From Enteractinococcus helveticum (lineage in GTDB: Bacteria; Actinomycetota; Actinomycetes; Actinomycetales; Micrococcaceae), in the NCBI RefSeq assembly GCF_001657475.1, contig NZ_LXEY01000021.1:248001-312000 (forward strand): a DNA stretch of 64,000 nucleotides. Direction: 5' to 3'. The notes under the pieces were generated by a model that had not been told where the DNA came from, did no database searches, and saw nothing but the letters and a program-made list of their open reading frames with translations. A program made the position numbers and the translations under genes. Below, in pieces: positions 52,656-61,197 of the stretch (the stretch's first letter is position 1; the number at the start of each line of letters is the position of its first letter).

Positions 52656-53387
52656 TCAGCTCCGCACAAGGATCGCACCGGTATCGGGACAGTACGCCAG
52701 TTCATTGGCTGGTGTGTTCTTGATGTCAGCCAATTCAGCCGGTGCGATTGGTAGCCCTGCACCAGATAGTCCTGCGGCAGTGAGCTCAACAGCACCGATC
52801 CCCTGGTTTTGGTCCCGCAGTAGTTCGTATTCAGAAACCACGTCTGATGGCAGTTCTTCGGAGAGTAATTTACGTTCGGCGGTGAGTTCCTTGCCTTGCA
52901 AGGACAGCTGTTGACCCTGTTCATTAAGTGTCGTAATGCGCACGTTGACTGCTTGTTGTGCTTCAGCAATCTGCGCCTGTTCCAACTCCAATGCCGCCTG
53001 GGATTCTTCTAAAGTCTGGATCGCTTCCAACTGGGCGTCTTCAAGCTGTGCAATACGCAAGGTCAGCTCGGCAATCTCGATGGTGACCGCTTGAACGTCA
53101 CGGGTGGCGACTTGATCTGCGTCTAACCTGGACTGCATCCCGTCACGCCGTTTCGTGGTTTCTGCTACCACGCGTTCGGCTTCTTGAGCTGCAGCTTCGT
53201 GCTCTGCTACCTGCGCTTGTGCAGTCTTGGCACGTTCAACTGCTGCAGCGCCGCCCTGGCGAAGCGAATGGAGTTGTTCGTCATGTGGAATATTGTCAAT
53301 CTGGGTGCGAACCCGAACCAACTGACTGTCCAGTGATTGCAGATCGAGCAGTTTACGTTGTTGTTCAGGAGTAGCAGTAATAGCCAT
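52656..53387 (-). CDS. Coiled-coil protein of the zinc-ribbon (CT398/zf-RING_7-like) family, cysteines lost
   Basis: The 243-residue product is a long antiparallel coiled coil (residues 10-180). A short C-terminal domain follows that in relatives is a C4 zinc ribbon. Here only one of four cysteines is left (AYCPDTGAILVR), so it cannot bind zinc in the usual way. ATG is three bases after the nif3-like stop, so the two form an operon. The family is conserved in bacteria near Nif3 genes, function unknown. Confidence 0.88.
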   Translation of the reverse strand: MAITATPEQQRKLLDLQSLDSQLVRVRTQIDNIPHDEQLHSLRQGGAAAVERAKTAQAQVAEHEAAAQEAERVVAETTKRRDGMQSRLDADQVATRDVQAVTIEIAELTLRIAQLEDAQLEAIQTLEESQAALELEQAQIAEAQQAVNVRITTLNEQGQQLSLQGKELTAERKLLSEELPSDVVSEYELLRDQNQGIGAVELTAAGLSGAGLPIAPAELADIKNTPANELAYCPDTGAILVRS

Positions 53388-53390
53388 CAG

Positions 53391-54299
53391 TTATTCCGTT
53401 TCGGTCGTGATCGTCTTGGTATCGTCGCCCGAGGTCAATATGAAGTCCCACGGATCAGTATTAATTGCAGAAACCGCTGTTGTTACGGTGTAGCCCTCAT
53501 CTGCCAAGGCGCGCTCCAATGCGTTTGCCCCGGTAGGAAGCCACAACCACTCGGAAGCAAAATGTGAGACATCAATAAGGTAGGGTCGATCGCCACTCAT
53601 CATGGCCTGCTCGCGTGCCTCAGATGCCGGGTGATGTCGCAGATCTGCGGTGATATACACGTCGGCTTCGTGCTCGCGCACAAAGTCAAACAGACTATCG
53701 CCGGCTCCCCCGGTGATCGCAATCTTAGAAACGATCCCGTTGGGATCACCAGCGACTCGGACGCCGCCAGCAACCGCAGGCATGGCACTGTAGACCCGAG
53801 CTGCGAAGTCTTCTAATTGCATCGCATGCTGCAAGGTTCCAACGCGCCCAATGCCTTCTTCGACCAGTCCATCCTCAGCGGCTGCCAACGGGACGATGTT
53901 TTCTAGCCCCAGAATCTCGGCTAGGACATCAGACACTCCACCAACCGCGGAGTCAGCATTGGTATGGGCGGTGATCAGTGCACAGGAGTTCTCTACCAGC
54001 GTGTGCACGACCTTGCCCTTAAAGGTTGTGGCGGCCACAGAGGTCACCGGTTTGAGAAACAGCGGGTGGTGGGTGATGAGTAAATCCGCATCGTAACCGA
54101 CCGCTTCATCCGCAACAGCTTGGACCGGGTCGACCGCCCAATGGATGCGCTCAATGATCTGCTCCGGACGCCCAGCAACGATCCCTGAAGCATCCCATCC
54201 GGCTTGGAGACTGAGTGGCCACAAAGATTCCATCGCCTCGATAACTTGCGAAAGAGTGGGGTGAATTGTTGTCTGGGATGAACCCTGCTGAGATGCCAT
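53391..54299 (-). CDS. Nif3-like dinuclear metal centre protein
   Basis: The 302-residue product has GWDASGIVAGRP and the metal-binding motif DLLITHHPLFLKPV. AHTNADSAVGGVSDVLAE and TADLRHHPASEA follow, with ISVDSHFA-like HFASEW at the C-terminus. The family (YbgI, formerly called GTP cyclohydrolase 1 type 2) forms toroidal hexamers with two metals; its reaction is unclear. ATG at 54299 is preceded by CACAAT seven bases upstream, a weak leaderless layout. It is coupled to the coiled-coil gene downstream. Confidence 0.93.
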   Translation of the reverse strand: MASQQGSSQTTIHPTLSQVIEAMESLWPLSLQAGWDASGIVAGRPEQIIERIHWAVDPVQAVADEAVGYDADLLITHHPLFLKPVTSVAATTFKGKVVHTLVENSCALITAHTNADSAVGGVSDVLAEILGLENIVPLAAAEDGLVEEGIGRVGTLQHAMQLEDFAARVYSAMPAVAGGVRVAGDPNGIVSKIAITGGAGDSLFDFVREHEADVYITADLRHHPASEAREQAMMSGDRPYLIDVSHFASEWLWLPTGANALERALADEGYTVTTAVSAINTDPWDFILTSGDDTKTITTETE

Positions 54300-54367
54300 A
54301 CCGCCCATTGTGCCTGGTACTGATGTGGAAATCACCCTTTAACGAACCAACATTCCTAGTCAACTCA

Positions 54368-54579
54368 GTTATCGAGATGATGACGGAAACGAACACTAAA
54401 TAACAATTAGGTAACACTCAGTCGAATCACAGTATTTTCTGAGGAGCTTGCTAAATCCCTGCAAACAAGCGGATCATAAAATCCAATTGTCGGAAAATCG
54501 CGCCTAGATCGTTCACTCAGGTTGCAATTGAATAACAAGAATGTCACGCTTGATAACGATCTGATAACAACGAGTTATC
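54368..54579. promoter_or_regulatory. Phased TAAC-type boxes upstream of the wall hydrolase gene
   Basis: GATAAC/GTTATC-like hexamers recur about 11 bp apart: AATAAC 54399 and GGTAAC 54410, then AATAAC 54531, TGTCAC 54542, GATAAC 54552, GATAAC 54563 and inverted GTTATC 54574. Another GTTATC lies at 54368. They look like binding sites for a dimeric or cooperative response regulator such as MtrA. Confidence 0.45.
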
Positions 54580-54638
54580 GGAACGCGTCTGAAAGTAGAT
54601 GCGGAATAGCTAACACGTCGTCGTTTGAGAGAAATACC

Positions 54639-55496
54639 ATGTCCTACCCCACTCGCCGAGCACGCATTGAAGCCGAAAAAGCACAGCAGCTTGCGCTGCG
54701 ATCAAAGCGGAGCAAGAAATTCTCGCTAGGTGTTGCCAGCCTGGCCACCGCCGCTAGCGCCACTTTCTTCGGCATGGCACCAGCCAATGCAGCGCTTGAC
54801 GATGTTCCAGCCCCAAGCAGCTCGCAAGCAGACACTGCTTCGCAGAGCTCCAGTGCAGCTGGCACATACACCGTTCAGTCTGGCGATACGCTTTCAGCTA
54901 TCGCACGTTCGCAGGGCGTTTCCCTCAACGAACTCCTGAATGCCAACGATCTGTCGGCATCCTCAATCATCTATCCTGGCGATGTCTTGAAACTTTCGGG
55001 TTCGTCTTCTTCCTCCTCGAGCTCGTCAAACAGCTCCCAGGGTAGTTCGTCTTCCCAAAGCGCTCAGTTTGCGAGCGCAAGCTCAGTCTCGACCGCTTCC
55101 GTATCAGCTTCCGGCCCAAAGGCTGCTGCCATTGATAAAGCCCTAGATATCGTGAACTCGGGTGCTGCCTACCAGTATGGTGGCAATGGTCCAAGCGCGT
55201 ATGACTGCTCTGGCTTCACCAAGGCTGCTTTCGCTGCCGCTGGTATCGAGTTGCCACGCGTCTCCTCGGCTCAGTACAGCCAGGCAAAGTCCTACGTTTC
55301 GTTGGATAACCTGCAAGCAGGTGACTTGGTGTTCTGGTCCAACAACGGCTCAGCATCCGGTATTTACCACGTTGCTGTGTACGTTGGTGATGGCAAGATC
55401 GCTCAGGCCCGTAACCCGCAGGCCGGCATTAGCGTTGACTCGCTGTCCACCTACACAAAGTACAACCCACCATTGAACACCGCTGCACGTTACTAA
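54639..55496 (+). CDS. Secreted LysM and NlpC/P60 peptidoglycan hydrolase
   Basis: The 285-residue protein cuts peptide stems of peptidoglycan. A signal peptide (residues 26-51, ending APANA) is followed by a LysM domain (YTVQSGDTLSAIARSQGVS, about 75-115). A serine-rich linker follows, then an NlpC/P60 domain with the catalytic Cys in AYDCSGFTKAAF, His in YHVAVYVGDG and a polar third residue near ARNPQ. GAGAGAAA precedes the ATG at 54639. The long upstream region carries phased TAAC boxes, suggesting tight control during growth. Confidence 0.94.
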   Translation: MSYPTRRARIEAEKAQQLALRSKRSKKFSLGVASLATAASATFFGMAPANAALDDVPAPSSSQADTASQSSSAAGTYTVQSGDTLSAIARSQGVSLNELLNANDLSASSIIYPGDVLKLSGSSSSSSSSSNSSQGSSSSQSAQFASASSVSTASVSASGPKAAAIDKALDIVNSGAAYQYGGNGPSAYDCSGFTKAAFAAAGIELPRVSSAQYSQAKSYVSLDNLQAGDLVFWSNNGSASGIYHVAVYVGDGKIAQARNPQAGISVDSLSTYTKYNPPLNTAARY

Positions 55497-55514
55497 GCCC
55501 TAACGTAGCGATCT

Positions 55515-55551
55515 CTACCGCGGCTGCACCGATACGGTGTAGCCGCGGTAG
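55515..55551 (+). terminator. Terminator of the LysM-NlpC/P60 gene
   Basis: A 16-bp stem with one mismatch (55515-55530 with 55536-55551) is followed by TGTTTAAC. Confidence 0.85.
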
Positions 55552-55687
55552 TGTTTAACAAACGGCCATTTCCACGCTTTCAGGCACGTCAGTGAGCAAA
55601 GCGCACCAAGGTGTGCAAAGACCTACAAGAGATGCCTCTGTGACTGATGTCTACCAGATACTCACCAGAGTTTGATATAGGTTGACC

Positions 55688-56728
55688 ATGACAACTGAGA
55701 CTTCAGCCCTCATGGCCCCAGACCCCAGCGCACCTTTTGAACGCGGAACTATCACACGCCGCGCCTTACGCAGCGACGACGTGCTCATTGAAATTGCCTA
55801 TGTCGGTATCTGCCACTCAGATATTCACAACGCCCGTGACGAATGGGCGCCAGGAACCTATCCCATGGTGCCCGGCCATGAGATCGCCGGGATCGTTACC
55901 GAAGTCGGCTCGGCAGTCACCAACTTCAAAACTGGTGATCGAGTCGGCGTTGGTTGCTTTGTTGACTCGTGTGGAGAATGTGATGCCTGCGTCAGCGGCG
56001 AAGAACAGTTCTGCAACCGCAAGACCATGACCTACAACTCCAAAGATGCCCAGGGCAATATCACCTATGGCGGGTATTCAACCCACATCGTGGTTCGAGA
56101 ACACTATGTGCTGCGTATCCCCGAAGCCCTCTCGCTCGAGTCAGCCGCTCCCCTGTTATGTGCCGGGATCACCACCTATTCACCTCTGCGCCATTACAAC
56201 ACCGGCCCAGAATCTCGCGTGGCAGTCATTGGAATGGGTGGATTGGGCCATATGGCGGTCCAATATGCCCATGCGATGGGAGCACACGTCACCGTCATCT
56301 CCCAGACGCGCTCCAAGGAAGCCGACGGACGTCGCTTTGGCGCCGATGATTACCGTGCTATGAGTGAGCCGGGCACCCTGCAAGCCCTGCGTGGCAGCTT
56401 CGATCTGATCATCAACACGGTATCGGCCAACATTGATACCACCGCACTGCTCCATACGCTGCGACTCGATGGCACCTTGGTGTTTGTTGGCCTGCCGGTC
56501 GATCCACAGGCCTTCCAAGTTTCTGCCTTAACCTCCCGACGACGCTCCATCGCTGGGTCGAATATCGGTGGCATCCGCGAGACCCAGGAAATGTTGGATT
56601 TCTCGGCAGAACACGACATCGCTGCTCAGGTCGAAGTCATCACAGCCGACGAAGTCACCGAAGCTTTTGATCGTGTGGTGGACTCGGATGTCCGCTACCG
56701 GTTCGTCATTGATGCCGCCACAATTTAA
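55688..56728 (+). CDS. Zinc-dependent alcohol dehydrogenase (YahK/CAD type)
   Basis: The 346-residue enzyme reduces aldehydes with NAD(P)H. Catalytic zinc residues lie in GICHSDIH and GHEIAGIV. The structural-zinc lobe has CGECDACVSGEEQFC. The Rossmann motif is VIGMGGLGHMAVQ, and NTVSANIDT and GSNIGGIRETQEMLDF are typical of the YahK/cinnamyl alcohol dehydrogenase branch. ATG at 55688 is preferred over TTG at 55682. It converges with the Rieske reductase gene, so any link to that pathway is unproved. Confidence 0.93.
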   Translation: MTTETSALMAPDPSAPFERGTITRRALRSDDVLIEIAYVGICHSDIHNARDEWAPGTYPMVPGHEIAGIVTEVGSAVTNFKTGDRVGVGCFVDSCGECDACVSGEEQFCNRKTMTYNSKDAQGNITYGGYSTHIVVREHYVLRIPEALSLESAAPLLCAGITTYSPLRHYNTGPESRVAVIGMGGLGHMAVQYAHAMGAHVTVISQTRSKEADGRRFGADDYRAMSEPGTLQALRGSFDLIINTVSANIDTTALLHTLRLDGTLVFVGLPVDPQAFQVSALTSRRRSIAGSNIGGIRETQEMLDFSAEHDIAAQVEVITADEVTEAFDRVVDSDVRYRFVIDAATI

Positions 56729-56741
56729 TCTCTGGTGGATC

Positions 56742-58109
56742 TTATGCCTCAATGATGAGGTCGCTGCAGGGTGTGGAGCAGCAGGGTAGAAACTTTCCAG
56801 CGTCAATTTCCCGAGCACGAATGCCGCCTTGGTGATGCATTTCTACTTCGCCCTGGGTCTTGTTGCTTTTACACGACCCACACATGCCTTGTCGACAGTT
56901 CATGGGGAGGCGAATACCAGCGGCCTGAGCAGCATCGAGCACGTTCTGTCCGGGATCGATACGCACATTTTTGCCGGACCGAGTAAAGCTCATGACGAAC
57001 TGACCAGTACCAACGGTTTCGAAATCCTCAAGACTCACTCTGGCCCCCTCGACCAGTGCCCCCTGGTCGACGGATCCGCTGAGGAGCTCCGGTGTTCCCA
57101 TAGCGTCTGCAGGCTCATGATCTACGGTAAGACGATCAAGTTCTGAAGACTGGTATGCATTCGTAAGAATCGTTGTCTGGGACGGCTCTTGGGCAAGCCC
57201 ATTGGCAACGATAATTTCGTCGCGATATTCCTGTGGTAATTGATGGTCGTCAGAAAAGTACTCAACGTGGATCGATGAATCATCAACTCCCACTTGACCA
57301 AGCAGTACTTGTGCGTGCTGTAAATACCCTTCAGGACCGCACGCATAGACCTGGCGGCCATTGGCATCCGGCGCAATCTCGTCAAGCATAGCTGCGTTCA
57401 ATCGTCCAGAGAACCAAGCCCACGAATGTGGCAACGCGCGATCACCTAAAGAATAGTAGATCTTCATCCGTGAATCCGTCATAGCAAGATAGCCCAGTTC
57501 CTGCCCGAATGCGAAGCTTTCGGGGTCGGCGGCGTGATACAACACAATGACGTCAGCACGACCCGGTAGCGCCCGGATCGTACGAATCATGGACATGATC
57601 GGGGTAATCCCGGCACCCGCAGCAAGCAACAGGTACCGGGCTCTGCGATCCGCATCCGGCAAATGGAAAGTGCCGACCGGCCCCAGTACATCCAACACGG
57701 TTCCGGGACGAACATGTTCATGGACCCACGGGGATACCAAACCCTCAGGATCTCGCTTAACGGTACTGGCGAAAGTCCACGGGGCAGTCGGTGCGCTGGA
57801 TATGGAATAGCTTCGGCTCACAGGTTCGTGGTCCGAACCATGCACCGGAAAATCGATATTGAGGTACTGGCCCGCTCGAAACGCCAGCGGAAGACCATCT
57901 GCGCGTCGAAAAACAATGGTCATCATATCGTCGGTTTCACTGATAGTTTCCACACATTCCACTAAAAACTCCTGTGGATGCCATGGATTGAGCCCTTGCA
58001 CCGAACCTGCTGTATCGGTGCTCAGCCCACGATTCCACGGCATTTCCAGGCCGCGTATCCGCTGGACTTCGGTGGTGTATTCGGTGATCGGTTCACCAGT
58101 CATCGTCAT
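56742..58109 (-). CDS. Ferredoxin-NAD(P)H reductase component of a Rieske oxygenase (GbcB-like)
   Basis: The 455-residue electron-transfer protein passes electrons from NAD(P)H to the partner oxygenase. An FAD-binding barrel with SRSYSISSAP is followed by an NAD-binding domain with LLAAGAGITPIMSMI and YACGPEGYL. A C-terminal plant-type [2Fe-2S] ferredoxin domain has CRQGMCGSC and a distal Cys in FLPCCS. The ATG overlaps the oxygenase stop by 4 bp (ATGA), so the two are one operon. GbcB of glycine-betaine monooxygenase has this layout. Confidence 0.9.
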   Translation of the reverse strand: MTMTGEPITEYTTEVQRIRGLEMPWNRGLSTDTAGSVQGLNPWHPQEFLVECVETISETDDMMTIVFRRADGLPLAFRAGQYLNIDFPVHGSDHEPVSRSYSISSAPTAPWTFASTVKRDPEGLVSPWVHEHVRPGTVLDVLGPVGTFHLPDADRRARYLLLAAGAGITPIMSMIRTIRALPGRADVIVLYHAADPESFAFGQELGYLAMTDSRMKIYYSLGDRALPHSWAWFSGRLNAAMLDEIAPDANGRQVYACGPEGYLQHAQVLLGQVGVDDSSIHVEYFSDDHQLPQEYRDEIIVANGLAQEPSQTTILTNAYQSSELDRLTVDHEPADAMGTPELLSGSVDQGALVEGARVSLEDFETVGTGQFVMSFTRSGKNVRIDPGQNVLDAAQAAGIRLPMNCRQGMCGSCKSNKTQGEVEMHHQGGIRAREIDAGKFLPCCSTPCSDLIIEA

Positions 58110-59404
58110 GGCATGTACTCCCGCGCACGTTGGATGTACCAATTGATAAAGGCTTCGACCTGATATTCACTCCGCATATAAGGGCCCTGTTCATACACCG
58201 GACTGCTGATACCCCGCTGCGCAAGTTCCACGAGCTCCTGATCCTGGGTATTTGTTTGCTCCCATGTATGGGTGAGCTGCTGCAAGTCATAGTCGACCCC
58301 TTCGACTGCGTCATCAGCCACCAGCCACGTTGTGCGGACCAGGGTTCGATCGACGCCGATCGGAAACACAGCGAAGGTGATCGCGTGATCGGAAAGGAAA
58401 TGGAACCAACTATTGGGCTGCAGGTGCATCGAGCAACGGCCCAGACGGAAATCCGGAAGATCACCTAAGAGTTTTTTCGACAACCGGCGGCCATCTACGG
58501 AGAAGGACTCCCCTTCGCCATCAAGGGCATCCCTGGCGATCCGGATACCCACGACGCGGGTATCAAGTTCTTCGATTTCCTCATAGGGCAAGCCGTACCT
58601 TTGGCAGCGCTGCCGCAGCACGTCTTCAGCCTGAATGCTACGTTCCCAGGCCTCTTCCAAATGCGGTGGGACGAGATCTTCGGTGAGGCCATAAGTTGGG
58701 AAATATGAGCACAGAAGTTCAGGGTGACCGTCACAGTGGTAGCACTCGCGATTGTTTTCCATGACAAGTTTCCAATTTGCACCTTCGATGAGGTCTTGCT
58801 GATACGCGACTTTGGTTTTGGTCAGCTCATGTGGTGCCACGTAGGGCTCAAAAATCTGACTCACGTGGTCAAAATCCTCAGGAGGCTCTTCGGCCAAGCA
58901 CACGAAAATGAGTCCGGCGACCACCCTGCTATGTGCTCGACGTAGCGCAAAGCACTGTTTGTTAAAATCCATTTCTCCAGGAATCGAAGCGTAGATCAGC
59001 TCGCCTTCCGGAGAATAGGTCCATGAGTGATAGCCACACACCAAATTGCCTGTGGTGCCGGAGGATTGGTTCATAATTCTGGCACCGCGATGGCGGCACA
59101 CGTTGTGCAGAACGTTAATTCCGCCGTCATCATTGTGGAGCACGATCAGCGAATAAGGCCCGTAGTCCACCGTGACGTAATCGCCGGGTTCGGGAAGTTC
59201 CGCGATGCTTGCGGCAAAGAGCCAGTGTTGTCCAAATATGGCTTCGGTATCGAATTGGAATAGCTGCGTATCGGTATAAAACGGTGCCTCGAGCGAGAAC
59301 CCTTCACGTCGACGCGCAAGGAGCTGTTCAATCTCAGCAAGTTTATCTGAGCTCATCCGGGAAGTTTTTGATCGTACCGTCGATGCGTTGATCGTTTCAG
59401 ACAT
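58106..59404 (-). CDS. Rieske non-heme iron oxygenase alpha subunit (GbcA-like)
   Basis: The 432-residue oxygenase has the Rieske [2Fe-2S] site CRHRGARI and CGYHSWTYS, and a mononuclear iron site in ENNRECYHCDGHPEL (His, His) with a distal Asp. ENxxECYHC is typical of the glycine-betaine / stachydrine demethylase branch. The likely reaction is oxidative N-demethylation of a quaternary amine such as glycine betaine, though an aromatic substrate cannot be excluded. AAGGAGAAG precedes the ATG. It is divergent from a LysR regulator. Confidence 0.87.
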   Translation of the reverse strand: MSETINASTVRSKTSRMSSDKLAEIEQLLARRREGFSLEAPFYTDTQLFQFDTEAIFGQHWLFAASIAELPEPGDYVTVDYGPYSLIVLHNDDGGINVLHNVCRHRGARIMNQSSGTTGNLVCGYHSWTYSPEGELIYASIPGEMDFNKQCFALRRAHSRVVAGLIFVCLAEEPPEDFDHVSQIFEPYVAPHELTKTKVAYQQDLIEGANWKLVMENNRECYHCDGHPELLCSYFPTYGLTEDLVPPHLEEAWERSIQAEDVLRQRCQRYGLPYEEIEELDTRVVGIRIARDALDGEGESFSVDGRRLSKKLLGDLPDFRLGRCSMHLQPNSWFHFLSDHAITFAVFPIGVDRTLVRTTWLVADDAVEGVDYDLQQLTHTWEQTNTQDQELVELAQRGISSPVYEQGPYMRSEYQVEAFINWYIQRAREYMP

Positions 59405-59514
59405 TTTGCTCTTCTCCTTACTGTTGACATACCGCAGCTGCCACCCAAGGTGATGTTGATTACAATTCTAGGAAAGGAGTATATACAAGAAAAGCGTGAT
59501 TAATTTCCGAATTC

Positions 59515-59533
59515 CATGCACAATAGTTGCATG
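59515..59533. promoter_or_regulatory. Candidate LysR operator overlapping the regulator start
   Basis: CATGCA-N7-TGCATG is a perfect 6-bp inverted repeat in the short divergent region. It spans the two possible LysR start codons, a position suited to autoregulation. Confidence 0.4.
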
Positions 59534-60457
59534 ATTGATCCTCGGTTATTGGTCCTTCGTACGTTTGCCAGGTGTGGCACGGTTGCTGCCACCGCCGAAT
59601 TGACGGGCTACTCACCATCGGCAGTCTCGGCACAACTCAGGGAGTACCAGCGTGCTGTGGGTATGCGGTTACTTGCCAAAGACGGTCGGGGTTTACGATT
59701 GACGGCCACGGGGCGCTATCTTGTAGATCGCACAGACCAGCTAGTAACCGAATGGGAAAGAATTCGATCGGCTGCGCTGACTGCGGGTGACCAAACACCC
59801 AAGACCTTTGGGATTGGCGGGTTTTCAACGGCTGCCTCAAATCTGCTAGCTCCACTGGCCGGTCACCTGAGAGATTCCATGCCGAATGTCGATGTTCATG
59901 TGGTTGAGGCGACGCCAGCTCGATGCTTTGACCTACTGATTGCCGAACGAATCGACCTTGCCGTGGTGATTGCGATGCAGGCCGATGTGCAGGTTGATGA
60001 CGACCCGCGTTTTGAACAGATCGCACTGTTGGACGATCCACTAGATGTCATGGTCGCCGCCGATCATCCAATAGCCCAGCGGGAATCCGTAACACTTCAG
60101 GAGCTTGCCAGAGAGGCATGGATCGCTGATGCGCCGGGATCGTCATATCGCGCCCTGTTTACGGCTGCGTTTACGGCGGCCGGAATTACGCCAAAAATCA
60201 CTCACGAGATCGCCGAATGGGAAACTGGTATGGCGTTGGTCGAGGTAGGGGTTGGCATCGGGCTAGTACCGAGGTTGGCCAGTTTCGAGACTACGCGCGA
60301 TGTGGTGCGAGTGCGCATCAGCGGAGAGCACAGTCCAACGCGAAAGATCGTGGCGGTCATGCGCGCAGGAAGTCTCGAGTCACCGTTGATTCACCAGTCG
60401 CTTGACCATCTTCGCCAAACGGCACGCAATATCTTGGGAACGCGCCGCCAAGCGTGA
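59531..60457 (+). CDS. LysR-family transcriptional regulator
   Basis: The 308-residue regulator has an N-terminal winged helix (LLVLRTFARCGTVAATAELTGYSPSAVSAQLREYQ). A periplasmic-binding-like effector domain follows (TFGIGGFSTAASNLLAPL, then MALVEVGVGIGLVPRL). It is divergent from the Rieske oxygenase operon and so is the likely controller, sensing a substrate or product. ATG at 59531 is preferred since family members start M-(I/L)DPR; ATG at 59516 is possible. Confidence 0.92.
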   Translation: MIDPRLLVLRTFARCGTVAATAELTGYSPSAVSAQLREYQRAVGMRLLAKDGRGLRLTATGRYLVDRTDQLVTEWERIRSAALTAGDQTPKTFGIGGFSTAASNLLAPLAGHLRDSMPNVDVHVVEATPARCFDLLIAERIDLAVVIAMQADVQVDDDPRFEQIALLDDPLDVMVAADHPIAQRESVTLQELAREAWIADAPGSSYRALFTAAFTAAGITPKITHEIAEWETGMALVEVGVGIGLVPRLASFETTRDVVRVRISGEHSPTRKIVAVMRAGSLESPLIHQSLDHLRQTARNILGTRRQA

Positions 60458-60605
60458 TCCGCGAGGTCCAGCGATAGGCTCTACTGACTAAGAGTATGAG
60501 TTCAGGGCCTCAATGAACGACAGCTACCAGTACCCCTTGGACGCAGAAACCTACACTGGCTCGCTGAGCCCATGAAGCCTAGTCACCTCACCGCACGAGC
60601 ACGGA

Positions 60606-60791
60606 TCAGAGCAACATCCAAATACCAAGCGACGACAGGCTGATGAGAATCACTGCAGCAATAGCGCACCACCAGAGCTCAAACCCTGCCAGGAAGCTGA
60701 CAGCTGATGGAATCAGGATGATCAGTGCCACGATGATCAGCACTCTTTCTAAACCGATTTCAGCCTTCAGAATCGCGTAATAGTTGTGCAT
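60606..60791 (-). CDS. Small membrane protein behind the toxin gene (61 aa)
   Basis: The 61-residue product has two hydrophobic helices (residues 16-36 and 40-60) and a short polar N-terminus (MHNYYAILKAEIGLERV). It overlaps the toxin gene by 32 bp in another frame and lies on the same strand, so it would be the third gene of the operon. No family is recognised. Its reality is uncertain, since no clear ribosome-binding site is seen. Confidence 0.45.
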   Translation of the reverse strand: MHNYYAILKAEIGLERVLIIVALIILIPSAVSFLAGFELWWCAIAAVILISLSSLGIWMLL

Positions 60792-61197
60792 AGAGTTCGG
60801 CTGCTTCGCTTACGTTGAGCTGTGCGATCTCGGCATCTGAGACACCCAGCCTCGTTAACTCCCGGTATAGATAAAGCGGCACCGGTTTTTCTATTTCAAC
60901 TCGCTCTGGTCCACCACGATCCGGCAGTTCTGATTTTCTGACACATGCCCAAAAAGCCACTGAATCTACTTCGAGCTGTTCACGAAGGATGTGGTTCCAC
61001 ATCCTGGCCGCATATTGAGTCCCATTGACGGGTCGTGAAATACGGGTACGCAATATCCTTCCGTCCCACAGCTCAAGCACATACGTTTTATGGTGCCGAA
61101 CCGGCTGCCCTTTGGCACCACGCTTCAGTTCCCATTTTTCATGGATACAAAAAGTATCATGATCATCGCGCGTCGCCGGTGGAAACTTACTCGCCAT
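60760..61197 (-). CDS. Putative type II toxin (cytotoxic translational repressor-like)
   Basis: The 145-residue product has MASKFPPATRDDHDTFC, a start I associate with actinobacterial proteins annotated as cytotoxic translational repressor of a toxin-antitoxin system. TYVLELWDGRILRTRISRPV, MWNHILREQLEVDSVAFWAC and LPDRG follow. The reaction is not known from sequence. The ATG lies within the antitoxin 3' end (11-bp overlap), the usual coupling for such pairs. Confidence 0.75.
   Translation of the reverse strand: MASKFPPATRDDHDTFCIHEKWELKRGAKGQPVRHHKTYVLELWDGRILRTRISRPVNGTQYAARMWNHILREQLEVDSVAFWACVRKSELPDRGGPERVEIEKPVPLYLYRELTRLGVSDAEIAQLNVSEAAELYAQLLRDSEG

Noticed and set aside
54340..54638. 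Possible ydaO (c-di-AMP) riboswitch before the NlpC/P60 gene
   Set aside because: Actinobacterial wall-hydrolase genes often have this riboswitch, but I could not find its conserved core or a closing helix; the region instead has phased TAAC boxes.
59496..59534. 12-codon leader peptide (GTG start) ending in an ATGA overlap with the LysR start
   Set aside because: The only ribosome-binding site is too far upstream and the peptide shows no regulatory pattern.
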